Notes: generated by a model not told the origin, from the letters alone. A DNA stretch of 64,000 bases from Cryptomeria japonica (GCF_030272615.1 NC_081414.1:908243009-908307008), one strand, 5' to 3'; shown: positions 35,561 to 47,677, numbered from the stretch's first letter. Numbers and translations are program-made.

Positions 35561-35820
35561 GAGAATTAATAGGGTTAAATAAACTATGCATCTATTTATA
35601 AGGATTTAAACAAGACTACAACAAAATATTTGAATCAAGGAGACAATAAGGGTCCATTACTAATAACCCGATGTTATGTTTGGACTAGAGAGAGAGAGAG
35701 GGGTAAGGAGATATAGATATAGAGGAAGATATAAATAGAGATGGAGAAGGAGAGGGATATTGATAGGAGAGGGAGAGATCAAGAGAGAGGGAAACAATAA
35801 ATATAGAGAAATAGAAAGGT
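35561..35820. repeat. GA-tailed repeat, copy 4
   Basis: TATGCATCTATTTATAAGGA, then GGTCCATTACTAATAA and TTATGTTTGGAC, followed by a purine tract at 35688-35820. Confidence 0.7.
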
Positions 35821-36040
35821 ATATTTGTACTTGTCTTGCTTTACTTTCACATACAACCTTGTGAGTATGAAGATACTATTTTGATGATGTAAGCTTTATT
35901 ACTATGAAGATACCATTAAAGGTGTTCTTGAATATTGATACATTATGAGTTCAAGTCTTCTTAAGACCCATACAACCTTGTATTGTTCTAATGACTTTTA
36001 TGTGTTGCTAATCAAATTTTAAAATAAATTAACATTATTT
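35821..36040. other. Spacer
   Basis: No feature recognised. Confidence 0.5.
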
Positions 36041-36051
36041 TTTATTCTCTA

Positions 36052-36510
36052 TTCAAAAATCATATTAAATGCAATTTAATCTAATTTATTTTATTGTGTC
36101 TCTATATTATACAAATTTAATTATTAACTAAGAAACTCTTATTTTTATATTCATAACATATTATTAAATTTATAAATAAATAATTACAAAATAATATTAA
36201 ATTAATTTATTATTTATTATATAATATTAAATTTAATAACTTAAATTTATTTCTATAATCTATTCAATTATCATATTAAATTTATTTCTATAATCTATTC
36301 AATTATCATATTAAATTTTACTTTATCTAATTTATTTTTATCATATCTCTATATTATACAAATTAAATTGTTAACAAAAATAACTATTATTATTATATTT
36401 ATAGCATATTATTAAATTTATAAATAATTAATTACAAAATAATATTAAAACAATTTATTATTTATCATATAATATTCAATTAATAACTTAAATTTAATCA
36501 ACACTAATTA
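36052..36510. repeat. AT-rich tandem duplication, about 245-bp period
   Basis: 36052-36296 and 36298-36505 share CTCTATATTATACAAATT, CATATTATTAAATTTATAAA and AATTACAAAATAATATTAAA in order. A shorter direct repeat of about 30 bp (TCTATAATCTATTCAATTAT) lies at the join. Confidence 0.75.
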
Positions 36511-37660
36511 TTTAAATAAATATCTATAAATAAAAAAGGTCAAAGTGAGAAAATAAAAGTAGTTAGAGTGCATATTTACAACCATGGTGAAAATGATATT
36601 TAACTATTTAATATTTATCTTGATCTCATTCAATTAATTTGTTTTTATTGCCACTAATGTTGTGGAAAAAATTCTAAATAAAATATAAAATATAGGGCGG
36701 GATACAAAATAAAATGATATATATTAAAAAATTCTCTCATACATGGCTTTCCTTCTGAGACATTTACATTATAATTATAAATTATGATGTTTTCATAAAT
36801 ATGTCATCAACCAAATTTTAAACATTTATTTTCATCTCTTAATAATTTTATATGAATGAACATATATTTAAATACAAATAGTACAAGGACAAAAAGATAT
36901 ACAACAGGAAGGAAAATGAATTGATATCTGAATATTAGGATATAAACAAGAAAGAGATAAAACTTTAACCATGTCTTCTACTATAGACTCAGAGCAAAAA
37001 CCTTACCTAACTCATTTCAGGTGGTTCTTCATCCTTTGCAAACACCTAAGTGGCAAGGTAAAGTGCAAGTAGTAGGATAAGTGAGCATAAGCCAAAGACT
37101 AAAACTATATAATAGGTGAAGTATTCACTCCAATGTAGAAGAGAGGTCTGATAATTTTTATTTAATCTTTTATTGAAGATTTTATGCAATTAATTATAAT
37201 TGAAGAATTTAGTATGAGCAGTGGTTATAAATAGAGAATTATATAAAATTGTGGTTAATACTAATTATAGTTAGATAATTAACTAAAACTAATCTAAATT
37301 ATATTTAAATTTTATTATTATATTCAATTTTTTTATTATATTCAATTTTTTATTATATTCAATTTTTTTTATATTCAAATAATATGAAAATATAAATTAC
37401 ATAAAAGAACATAGTTAATAGATTGTCAATAAAGAATTAACTACAGTTTTACCTAAAAAAATTATAACATACCGTCAAATTGAAGAAAGTAATACAAACA
37501 GCCATAACTATCAAGAAAACTGTTCAAAACTAAAAATACAACTATGACTTTATTATATCTTTATTTATAACCTATGCAATTATGACACGAATAATCATTC
37601 AAGTCAAACTTTCACTAAGCTCCTAATCTTGAATAAGATTTGAGGTTATCCCCTATGCAG
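36511..37660. other. AT-rich spacer
   Basis: Contains a small TTTTATTATATTCAAT repeat near 37310-37375. No gene or transposon terminus recognised. Confidence 0.55.
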
Positions 37661-38230
37661 TAAAGAAAGTGGTCAAATTTCCCCCCTTATGAGGAACAGA
37701 TTCGTTCCACAAAGCTGGGAATACATGTACACCATCCTGTACATGTTTTTTGATAGTAAATTAACTCCTCTTGGCAGTTCTTTTCCTTAAGTGCAATGGT
37801 CAAGAAAATCGGAATGAATGGGGCAAAGCAAATTGCAAACAAGGGAACACTATTAAATTTTATTTTCCTAGTAGGCGACTATTGAAACACATTAAATATT
37901 CCTAGGCAAATAGTACAATTTGTATTCTATCAGTAGATTCCTTTGTAAATACAATGAAGTGTATTGCTCACTATGGTACTAAGATACTTGGAAAACGGTG
38001 AAGACATCGAATCAGAAGACTTTGAAGACGTTTGCATCTTTTACTTTGACATGACAACAGTAGACTATAACTCTGAGAGCGAGTAATGCATGGGGAGAAG
38101 TAAAAATTGCCAAAATAAAAAAGTTATCAATGGCGGTAGACGTCCCAATCATCTTGCACACCTTTAGATAAATGCACACCATTGATTTTATATTTCAGGT
38201 CGTCCATTCTCAGATAGGAGACGCCTTCGG
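37661..38230 (+). other. Spacer with a small acidic open frame
   Basis: 37973-38086 encodes 37 residues rich in Glu/Asp (ESEDFEDVCIFYFDMTTV) with an upstream in-frame stop. It may be the tail of a captured coding fragment or chance. The block has normal complexity and no other recognised feature. Confidence 0.25.
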
Positions 38231-39425
38231 CATAATTAAGGTTTTGAACGGTTGCCCAATATTGCAAAATTTTCTACTTTTTCTCATATAATTTGATTGT
38301 ATCTTTCATGGAGTCCTGTGGATGAGTTGTATCTTTCATGGAACCCTGTGGATGAGTTGTTATAATTGTACATTTTTTTTCTTTTAGCTATCTATTAGTA
38401 GTTTTTCATATATGTTTCTCAAATTTTCCGCTGTGTAGAAATTTTTGCATCAACCTTTCAAATCACATTTCATGATTCATCTTTTTCTCTTACAACTCTT
38501 TTATCCTGATGATGAGTCATGGAGTGTGATTCGAAATATTGATGCAAAAAATTGTACACAACTGAATCCAGAAGCATATATGAATTTAGCATGGACTGTG
38601 GAAATCTTCTCTCTAGTTTCATTTTTGTAATTGCTTTGTTCAATATAAAAAAATTATTGTAGAATTTTTTAGTCCAAACAAACTTATTGTGTTAATAATT
38701 ATATGAAGAATGGCACTCAAACTATTATGAGTTTGTGAGTACAGATTGTGTAAGAAATTGTATAATGAGGTGATCAAATTTACACAAACATGCCTTTTAA
38801 ATTTTATTTTGGTTTCACTTGACAAATTGGTGGTGTAATATAATATAATCATTAGGAATAGTACTTTTAAAGTGGAAGAATACTGTGTTTAGTTAATAAG
38901 TTTATTTAAAATATTAAAATTATTTAGGAGTGATTATTTCTATTCATATTTTTAGTTGTCATCTTTGGTTTGATTTTGTTTGACAAAACAAACTAGATTT
39001 ATTAAGGTTTTGAATAGTTGGCCACATTGCAAAATTTTCTACTTTTTCATCTTTTATGGAGTCTTATGGATGAAATGTGTATCTTTTCTTTTTAGTTATC
39101 TTTTGGTAGCTTTGTACAATATATAAAAAATATATTAACATTTTTTTAGTCGGAACAAGCTTATTGCATGGATAATTACATGAAGAATGATACTCGAAGT
39201 GTGATGAATTTGTGAGTGAAAATCGTGTAATGAGGCGATCAAATTTGCACACACCTGCCATTTTCCATTTAATTTAGATTCACTTGGATAAATTGATGGT
39301 GTAACATAATATATTTTGTTTGGGATCTAGTTTTTTTAAAGTGAAAGAATATTGTATTACTTTAATAAGTTTATTTAAAATATTAAAATTATTTAAGGGT
39401 GATTATTTCTATTCATATTTTTAAT
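38231..39425. repeat. Diverged segmental tandem duplication, about 475-755 bp offset
   Basis: 38231-38410 plus 38640-38960 match 39000-39425 (TAAGGTTTTGAA, GCAAAATTTTCTACTTTTTC, TTATTTAAAATATTAAAATT). The first copy has about 230 bp extra at 38412-38637, and a 32-bp direct repeat at 38298-38361 (TGTATCTTTCATGGA). Confidence 0.72.
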
Positions 39426-39967
39426 ATATTGTAACATTATTTTTTAAATGATAATATACACATTATACATCCAAAAATATACTATTTTTTCTTACTTAAT
39501 AATAACATAGCATATTTAATTATTGGTTATCAAATGTTTGAATGGTCTAATCAATATTTGATAGAAATGTGGATAGTGCTATCATTATTTAATTAAGACT
39601 ATCTATGATTTAGTTGATTGGCTTAATTATCTTTTAGATTAGGAGTGTTACTCATATGTCATTTTGATTCATGCATCTAAGAAGTTTGTATATTGTTCCT
39701 CATTTATTGTGCTAAATATTCTTTGCATCCTCCATATTGAAATAGTATTTTATATAAAATCTTGAAATCTATATATTATATATAATTTATGTTGTGTGAA
39801 ATGCTTCTCTCACCTAAATCATGGATTTTATGCTCATTGATTTGTAAATAGTTTTGAAGGTTAGTGTTGCTAGGGATATCCATGTGAGAAGAAATTGCAT
39901 CTATAGGTGTCAATCTACTAGGAGTTACGTGTTAGCTCACTAGGGTTGTGGTCAATCCGTTAAGAGT
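39426..39967. other. AT-rich spacer left of element C
   Basis: No feature recognised. The last five bases, AAGAG (39963-39967), pair with TAGAG at 55744-55748 as a probable 5-bp target duplication with one change. Confidence 0.5.
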
Positions 39968-41089
39968 GTTGCCATTTTGATGATGTTTTGATTGTCATTG
40001 ATGGACACACACTTTCTTGATGTATGAGTTATGCTCAACCAGTAATTGTTCCAACCGGTATTGTGTATTATTGAATGTATAGTCTTTAGACTATCAGTAT
40101 TTTGCAGAAGATGATTTACCGGTCACAGATTGATTGAAGATCCCAAGCGGTATGAAGACCCCAAGCGGTTCAAGGATCTCAAGCGGTATGAAGGACCCAA
40201 GCGGTAGTTAACTTTTGATTGGAACACTACGATCTTCCAGTCTTCATTTTTGACAACCGGTAATCGGTATATTATATTAACGTGTATTATTGTAATGTGT
40301 GATGAGTTATCATCCACCGACACTTTGGCGGTGTGTTTGTGTCGTGTTACCAAATGTGTCTAGATGCACTGTACCTAGGAACTTGTAGTCTAATTCTATT
40401 GGACGAACATGAAATCAGATTCTTTTATAGGGACATCATGTCTAGGGTTTGCATGTATGAGATATAGAAAAGAAAAGGTTATGTGTGATCATTGAAGAGA
40501 AGATTAGGTCTGTGTGAAGAGATAGAGTGTGGATATATTGAAGACTGAAGTAATGCTGAAATGCATTAACAATGAGTTGTCAAGGATCTAGTTAAGCATA
40601 CTGTGTTGTTATCTAGATCATTCACTTGTTGATTACTAATATCTTCGACAAGTCTGAAACCCTTAACTGGGTAGGCCCAACAAAGCCTTTGTAAATCCTC
40701 TAACAAGGTGGTTCACAACTGTGGATCTGAAATCCTTTAACAAGGTAGTCTTTAATAGGACTTATCTCCTAATAGAGATCTAGATTCCTAATAGGATCTG
40801 TTCTGGTGAAGAACATTGTATGATCTTAACCGGTCTGGTTACTATTCTACAAATAGTTACTTGTGAGTTTCTGCTCACCGTGGTTTTTCCCATTTGGGTT
40901 TCCACGTCAAATATCTTGTGTTATGGTGATTGTGCTTTTGTGGGTGAATGCTTTTTTTTCTATTTGGTTTGCACTTATCTTAACCGATTTATTAGTGAAT
41001 CTGCTGCACCGGTTAATTGCTAAACTATTTAAAAGATTGATTATAGTATTTTTTGGTATACTAATTCACCCCCCTCTTAGTATTCATCA
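39968..41089 (+). repeat. Element C 5' LTR
   Basis: 1,122 bp, TGTTGCCATT (3' LTR TGTTGGCATT) to TATTCATCA. Contains many CCGGT/GCGGT words and the shared motifs TTGTCATTGATGG, GGTTTTTCCCATTTGGGTTT and CACCCCCCTCTTAGT. TTTTATAGGG near 40417 is a weak TATA candidate. Confidence 0.92.
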
Positions 41090-41091
41090 AT

Positions 41092-41104
41092 TGGTATCAG
41101 AGCC
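41092..41104 (+). promoter_or_regulatory. Element C primer binding site (tRNA-iMet type)
   Basis: TGGTATCAGAGCC begins three bases after the LTR and is an exact match to the common plant iMet site. Confidence 0.92.
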
Positions 41105-41139
41105 AACCTTTCTATAAGTCTAACCACTTGGAAGGAGAT

Positions 41140-42414
41140 ATGGGGGAATACAGTGTGAGGGAACTTACTCATCATCTCACTCAAACTGAGAGAGCCTATG
41201 ACGAACTCAAAGTCAAGTATAGAGCCTCTTTGGCCAAGAGAAGAGAGCATGCTAAGAAACTGATGAAACTCACTGAAAATAGCTCTTCTGATGAAGTTGA
41301 CATGGATGCCCTAGTTGAAGAAGTTGAAAAACTGGATGAATCTAAAGCCAACTTGAGAAGAGAGTCGGAAGGACTGACTATCAGAATGTGTCAAGAGCTT
41401 GAGAACAGAAGGAAAGCTGAAGATCTGGTAAAAGACAAAGATCATGAGATCTCCAAGCTAAAGAAAGAAATCAATACCCTTACCGCTCATCTCCAAGAGA
41501 GTAAAGTGGAAAAAGAAGAAATGCAAGGTGAACTAAACATGGCTATTTCTGAGAATGCAACCTTGATGGAATCCAATGTTGCTATTTCCAAGAAACTTAC
41601 TAAGTCAAAGGAAATACTTGCCAAATTTAATAAGAGTACTGCTAAGCTAGAGCAAAAGCTAGAATCGGCAAAGCCAGTAAAGAATACCACTGGACTTGGT
41701 TTTTCTGGGTATGAGGAAGGTGAGACCTCTGGAACAAAAGATAAAGCATCAAAGAAGCAACCGACATCCAAGGATAAAGGTAAGCAAAAATTTAAACCTG
41801 TTTTCTTTAATTCTCTCAAAGAAGGACATATTGCCAATGTGTGTAGAAGCAAGGCCTACAACAATTTTCCTTATTTTCAAAACAATACGCCTAGATCCAA
41901 TAGATTTAATGGAAACTGTTATGCATGCAACAAGTTTGGGCATAGAGAATTTGAATGCAGGTCTATTTTGCACAACACTGAGAGATGTCCTCCAAGGACT
42001 CAAGGAGTTATTCTAGAACTTCCTGTGAACCGGAATCCCAACCGGTACAATACCTATGACCATCGCTTAGGTGGTTATCAAGCGGCAACTAGTTGGAGAG
42101 CAACTTGTTTGATCTGTCGTGGTAGCGGTCACACTACTGCAACATGTAGAAGGAAGAATGGAAGTATGAATAACAGACCATGGATAACACCTGGAATGGT
42201 ATGCTATCATTGCAACAAATCGAGACACACTGCCAGAACTTACAAACTCAGAAAGAACCTATCGGGTGATATACCGATCACTCCAGAAGGGAAGATTGAT
42301 GTTGAAACCATTCAGGTGGAAATGAATAAAACTTGGAGAAAGAAATTAGAAGAAGAGTCACAGGATGAACCTGCTTCTACACCTAGTGTGGAAGTCTTTG
42401 AACCGGCAAACTGA
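41140..42414 (+). CDS. Element C Gag-like protein: coiled coil and zinc knuckles
   Basis: Intact frame of 424 codons from ATG 41140 to TGA. Residues about 1-190 are heptad-rich and charged (REHAKKLMKLTENSS, KLKKEINTLTAHLQESK), predicted coiled coil. A Lys-rich linker follows. Zinc knuckles: CYACNKFGHREFEC and CLICRGSGHTTATC are complete; CYHCNKSRHTARTY lacks the last Cys; FNSLKEGHIANVC lacks the first Cys pair. Knuckles of this spacing bind retroelement RNA. No capsid-type block could be recognised, so the coiled coil may be the assembly domain (inference). Its position right after the primer site is that of gag. It is one of the few unbroken frames in the window. Confidence 0.75.
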   Translation: MGEYSVRELTHHLTQTERAYDELKVKYRASLAKRREHAKKLMKLTENSSSDEVDMDALVEEVEKLDESKANLRRESEGLTIRMCQELENRRKAEDLVKDKDHEISKLKKEINTLTAHLQESKVEKEEMQGELNMAISENATLMESNVAISKKLTKSKEILAKFNKSTAKLEQKLESAKPVKNTTGLGFSGYEEGETSGTKDKASKKQPTSKDKGKQKFKPVFFNSLKEGHIANVCRSKAYNNFPYFQNNTPRSNRFNGNCYACNKFGHREFECRSILHNTERCPPRTQGVILELPVNRNPNRYNTYDHRLGGYQAATSWRATCLICRGSGHTTATCRRKNGSMNNRPWITPGMVCYHCNKSRHTARTYKLRKNLSGDIPITPEGKIDVETIQVEMNKTWRKKLEEESQDEPASTPSVEVFEPAN

Positions 42415-42848
42415 GCTTCAGAAAAGATTAGGGGGAACATATCGGTGAAATATTTCGAACCCCCGGTTTATATCAGTAAAGACCTTTATCGGTATATATT
42501 ACCTGTCAGTCAGCAGAAGATTTGAAGTGGTAAAAAGAAAAATTAGGGTTTGTACCCTAGCAATGATACATTTATTATGGTCAGTGAGAGTTTGTTTAAA
42601 AGGGTTTTTTCGTTGTCATTTTCACTTACCTGTTTATGAAAGAAGAATCTTCAAGAGCTAAGCAACTAGAGCAATTTGTTTAGCATTTGGAGAAATTGTG
42701 TGTGAAATATTGCAATCATCTTCAAGCAATCAGTGAAGAACACTAAGCGGTGAACTAGCAACCAAAGTGGTGAACTGTGCATGATATTGGAAAACTTAAA
42801 TTTCAGATTGTGAAGGTATTCTATGAAATTCTTTCTTATCATTTGGTT
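42415..42848 (+). other. Element C spacer between the two ORFs
   Basis: 434 bp without a frame. TGAAATATTTCGAACCCCCGGT near 42448 and several CCGGT words are seen but no known signal. Confidence 0.5.
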
Positions 42849-45383
42849 ATGGCTTTTGCATCGCACTCTAGTTCTAGTGCACCTGAAGATACACCTGAGT
42901 TTCTTCAAAAGAAAATGAGATACAATGCCCTATCTCAAATTCCTGCTGGAGTTATTGTCGAGGAAGATATTTCAAGGTATAGATATTGTAAGTTGGAAGG
43001 CCTAGGATCCCTAGTAATTCACTCCCAGCTAAGTCTGTTTTGTGGAGATGACAAGAAGATCAAACTAGAGTATAGCATCCTCAAGAAGATGAAACTACAC
43101 AATGCAGTATACTTTCTGGAAGAATTTATAGAAGAACATATTCGCATTACCCTCAACAGAGTGCATGGTGACAAAATGTATCTCGAGCGGACCCATGACA
43201 TCACATGGGAAGAGGTTCATGCCGTCACCGGATTCTGCAATGTTGGAGAAGTACTAGTTCTACGGAAGGTCACCAAAACTAAAATGACAGAGTTCACCGG
43301 TTCTGTGAGTGACCAACAGGCAATGACCATCAACATCATTAAAGATGATCTGGTAAAATATGCTTGCATGGTGATTGGTTACAAGATATTTTATGCCAGT
43401 AGAATGAATTTTGTCCTTGCTGTTGCGGTGAATGCTTCTTATAGGATGATCAAGGAAGATACTAAATTTGACCTATGTACCTATTTATAGAAGCAATTGT
43501 TGGTGAATTTGAAATCCATCAAATAGGATAAATCACTGAGGTTCAAGTTTGGCCAACTTCTGGTCGGCCTATTTTTCTATTTACAAGGTTATTTCCCTGG
43601 AGTAGGTGATGTTCAATGGTCTACTGACCTACCGGTTTCTGGACAGATTAAGGAGAGTCTACAAGTAGTAGGAACTGCATATCTCGAGGTTTTAAATAAG
43701 TATTTTGATGAATTCAAACGAAAGATGAGCCAGAGAATTAGGACATCTAGTGATATAGTGAAGAAGTATGAAGATGACATCTGCTTCACAATAAGGACAG
43801 ATGACTGCATAATGGAAGCTGTGGAACCTAGAAAGGAAGTAGTTGGCCCTATGGGGTATGAAGTGGTGAATGACATATTGATCGGATATGCCTCTACCCT
43901 ACTTGCCTCACCACTGGATGCAAAGAAGAAAAGAACCGGTACCTACTTGGAGAGGGTCACACCGATTGAGGAACCAAAGCAGAAAAAGGGCAAAGTAGTG
44001 CCATCGGTATCTGCACCGGTTACATCTATCAGTTCGAAAGTGACCAAGCGGTCACCAGCCAAAAAAGAAACCTGAGATTATTTTGGCAAAAGTATTCGAG
44101 AGGAAGTGGAAAACCAGGAATCACTCACCAGAGTTAGAGGACACTGAACCGAAGGTTGAAATAAAGAAGACAAGGAAATCAAGCAAAAAGCCGAAGTCTA
44201 CTGGTAATGCACCAACAACTTCTGCATCGGTAAATATAGATATTTCCTCTTATAAACCAATGACACATTGTCAGAGGAAAATAAAGAATATTAGGAGGAA
44301 AGTGCTTGATGATTTAAACAAATATTTTGATGACTTTAGTGATAGTGAGAAAGAGGAGGTAGAACAAGAGGTCAGTAAATATTTATGTGTTAATGATTGG
44401 TCACCTTCTGAGATTAAATCTGTTACTCCAAATTCTTTGGATAATATATGGCGCATTGCCATTGAAAGAGAACAAGAGACCAGGGAGAAAGTTTTGAACA
44501 ATACTTTCCCGATGCTTCAAATTTTGAGTTATTTGAAATTATGGATAAGAGCAAAGACATCTTCTTTAGGAGGCGAATTAGGTTACTAGAAGGTAAAACC
44601 TCTGAAGTAGAAAAGGATACACACATACATGTTAAAGCTGTTGTCGAAATACACCAAGTATCTGAAGCCACTAGGAAGGCTAATCAAGAACTTGGCCTAT
44701 GCTTAGGCAAACCAGATGAGGTATTTGACAGTCAAGGTGAAAGATTGACAGAACAAATTGACCCTATTGATGTTGATACATTAGATAATGAGGATGTCAC
44801 TCCTGACAAAGAAAAAGTTGAGAAAGAGAAACGGGACAAAGAGAAAGCAGAGAAAGAACAAGAGGAAAAAGCAAGGCAAGAAGAAGATAAGAGAAAAGAA
44901 GAAGAGAAGAAGAGAGAAGAAGATAAGAGAAAAGAAGAAGACAAGAAGAAAGAAGAAGACAAGAGAAAGGAAGAAGAACGAAAGAAGGAGGAAGAGAAGA
45001 AAAAGCAGGAAGAGGATAAGAAGAAGGAAGAAATGGAGAAGAAACAAGAAGAGGATAAAAAGAAAGAGTCAGAGAAGAAGAAAGAAGAAGAAAAGAAAAG
45101 AATGGAAGAGGAGAAGGAAGCCGAGAAGAGAAAAAAATCAGAGATCAAGACCAAAGAAGGAGGGCATGCTCCTAAGGCAACCAGTGATCAAACCAAGCAG
45201 GTTGATTCCACCAGTTGTATTGATCTAACTCTTGCATGTCTAACTCAATCAATAGATGAGTCTGAGCTACTTCGAGGCATCAAACTTGCACAAGAGAGAC
45301 GGGAAGAATTGCGGAGGAAGAAAGAATAGGATGTCATACAAATTGCAGTTGACACCCTTACTAGTCTAATTTCTGGTACTAAG
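42849..45383 (+). pseudogene. Element C ORF2, 5' part: VTG block, basic linker, Lys/Glu helix
   Basis: ATG 42849. TAG at 43488 and another TAG near 43527 break the frame, and it shifts twice (about 44076-44083 and 44541-44589) before running to TAG 45327. Early text aligns with element D ORF2: YNALSQIPAGVIVEED, RVHGDKMYLERTHDITWEEV, HAVTGF, then VIGYKIFYASRMNFV, FKFGQLLVGLFFYLQG and KYEDDICFTIRTDDCIMEAV. Basic and Ser/Thr-rich linkers follow. 44810-45150 encodes about 110 residues almost wholly Glu, Lys, Arg, Asp, an ER/K-type single helix. The frame is cut at 45383 by element D and goes on at 51920. Function unknown. Confidence 0.7.
45379..45383. other. Probable target-site duplication of element D, left copy
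   Basis: CTAAG, against CTAAC at 51915-51919 (four of five match). Confidence 0.7.
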
Positions 45384-46189
45384 TGTTGGCAAATGCACAC
45401 TCCAGTGAGATATTGTAGGTGATTGAAGGTTTTGTCATTGATGGCAACCTTACAATCCTATGACATCGGAAGGCAATCTACCAGTACTAGCAAGGTTAGA
45501 CTCTATATCGACACATAGACCACTGACACCAGCAGTGAAAGGAAGCATACCAGCACAGAAGCCGATAGGAATTTTGTTTGTAATATATTTTGTCAATTAT
45601 TGTAAAATCATTGTAAGCCGACTTGGCAAGTTGTAAAATGACTCATATATATAAGAGATCATTGTAAAACATTGTGTAAAAGATGGAAGGAATTATATAG
45701 GTGAAATAAGGTAGACCTATTATGCGAATTATAGGTTAAGGGTTTATGTATGAAGCAGAGCTATAAACCGGTACTAGATCTGGCATAGTAGATGCTATCT
45801 TGAAGCAGCACAAGACATTGGATTTATATAACCTATTTTGTAAGTCAGTGAGACTTCCCATTTTGTAATTGAGTAGTGAGCTCTAGGCACTTGGCCTTCC
45901 TGCATGTGCAGGCCCCTCTTGTAGTAGTAATATTCTCTTATTGGCCAGTAAGTGAATATTATGGGTCACAAATCCCACTAAGGTTTTTCCCACACCAGGT
46001 TTCCTTGTTAAACTACTGTGTTATGGTGTGTTTTCATGTGGTTGCTATTATCTTTGTTTATTGCATTATTTCTTGTTTACCGGTATATAGTATTGATATG
46101 CTCTACATGTTTTAAGTTAAGAAAATCTTATAACCGGTCAAATACTGATTCACCCCCCCCCCCTCTCAATATCTGTGGGAATCCTAACA
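45384..46189 (+). repeat. Element D 5' LTR
   Basis: TGTTGGCAAATGCACAC…ATCCTAACA. TATATATAA near 45645 is a likely TATA box; a run of C followed by CTCTCAATATCTG marks the 3' end. Confidence 0.93.
45645..45653 (+). promoter_or_regulatory. Probable TATA box of element D LTR
   Basis: CATATATATAAGAGATCA, conserved in the 3' LTR near 51370 and in the minus-strand copy near 62885. Confidence 0.5.
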
Positions 46190-46191
46190 AT

Positions 46192-46204
46192 TGGTATAAG
46201 AGCC
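46192..46204 (+). promoter_or_regulatory. Element D primer binding site
   Basis: TGGTATAAGAGCC, one base from the iMet-type site. The minus-strand copy E has TGGTATCAGAGTCC. Confidence 0.85.
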
Positions 46205-46260
46205 TGGTCCTCTATTTTCAGAAGCCTAACAACTTGAGGAGGATCTTGACACCGGTAGAG

Positions 46261-47372
46261 ATGGAAAACTTGATGAAGCAATTAGAAGGAGCTCTCTCAG
46301 ACTATGATGTAGAAAAGTTGAAAAATATCAAACTTGAAGATGACCTAAAGGCTGCACAGGATATCATTCAAGCACTTAAGAAAATCTTACCATTGGAAGA
46401 AACAAGAGAAGAGAACTTTGTGAAAAGATGCAAAATGAGAATGATGAAAAGGAAACTCTTAGTGATTTGATGAATAAGCTGAAACAAGAAAACATGACAA
46501 CAAAGAATGAGATGCAGGATATGACTATGAGATTTTGTAAAGAAATTGAAGATAGAAAGAAGAATGAAAAAGATTTGACTAGAAGACTAAGTGATGCTGA
46601 AAATGAAAACACAAGACTTAGTTATGAAAATGATATGTTGAAGATAGATCTGATGCATGCACAAAATAACTCAAATGAACTCATGAGATAGAAAGGTATC
46701 TTGGAAAGAGAACTGGATACTACAAATTAGCACAAAGAAAAATTCAAGAAAAGCTCAGAAGAACTTGGTGACTTGCTGAAGAATCAGAAACCAAATGGTG
46801 ACACTAATGGCCTTGGCTTTGAAGTTGGTGAAAGCTCCGATATTGCAAACACACAGGATCAAGACAAACCGGTAAGACAACCTACTACTTATAAATTTAA
46901 TGGCAAATGCTTTAACTGTAACAAGTATGGTCATAGAGCAAATCAATGTAGATCTAGAAATTATCAAAGTACAAATACAACCACTGGTCAATGTTCAAAA
47001 TGCAACAAAGTTGGTCACAATTTAGAGAATTCCAGAATAAATGTAAGATGTTATGTTTGTGGAAGATTTGGACACTTATCTAATCAATGCAGAACACAAA
47101 CTGGCATAGGTTATGGGAAAGTTATTCAGAAAAATAATGTGACTTGTTATGCCTGTAACAAGATTGGACATATTGTTAAATTTTGTAGAAGCAAGTCCTC
47201 ACTGGTAAATAACAATAGTGCTAGTTTGAAAGGTAAAGAAAAGGTTGAAGAAGTAAAGCAGGAATTCTCAAAACAATGGATCAAGAAATTAGAACTAAAT
47301 GGTGATAGGAACACTCCTCCACCGGTAGAACAGAGTAACACTCCACCAGCAGGAGACTCTTCATCTAACTGA
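46261..47372 (+). pseudogene. Element D Gag-like ORF: coiled coil and four zinc knuckles
   Basis: ATG 46261 (MENLMKQLEGALSDYDVEKL). A frameshift lies at about 46390-46430, and two in-frame TAG stops near 46689 and 46728. Residues up to about 170 are coiled-coil-like (ENENTRLSYENDMLKIDL). Then come knuckles CFNCNKYGHRANQC, CSKCNKVGHNLENS (last Cys lost), CYVCGRFGHLSNQC and CYACNKIGHIVKFC. Copy E keeps the second knuckle but has lost the fourth, so the family protein had four. The C-terminus (KGKEKVEEVKQEFSKQWIKK) is shared with E. Confidence 0.82.
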
Positions 47373-47677
47373 AGAAAATTCATTTGAGGGTTTGGCAATC
47401 AAAAGTGAAACTTGCTATAATTCCCTCGGTTGATGGTAAGAAGTTGAAATTACTTCTATACCGGCAGATAAGTTAAGTGATTACTTAACCGGCAAGCATT
47501 AAATGTGGTGGTTGACAAAAATAACATTATAAATCAGTGTTTTGGCTCCAATTTCATTTCACCGAGCATTCAAACATTCGAAGAGCGCAAAAATTCCTGA
47601 GCGAAGGCATTCCAAGCAAAGAAGAGAAGAAATTCATCAGGCAATCATCCTTGAGGCAGATAAAGGTATTTATATCC
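47373..47677 (+). other. Element D spacer between the two ORFs
   Basis: 305 bp with ACCGGCA words. A similar spacer in E contains the same stretch around CATTCAAACATTCGAAGAGC (47567). Confidence 0.5.

Noticed and set aside
44732-45154. Ser/Phe-rich minus-strand frame
   Set aside because: Shadow of the Lys/Glu-rich coding tract of element C ORF2 on the plus strand.
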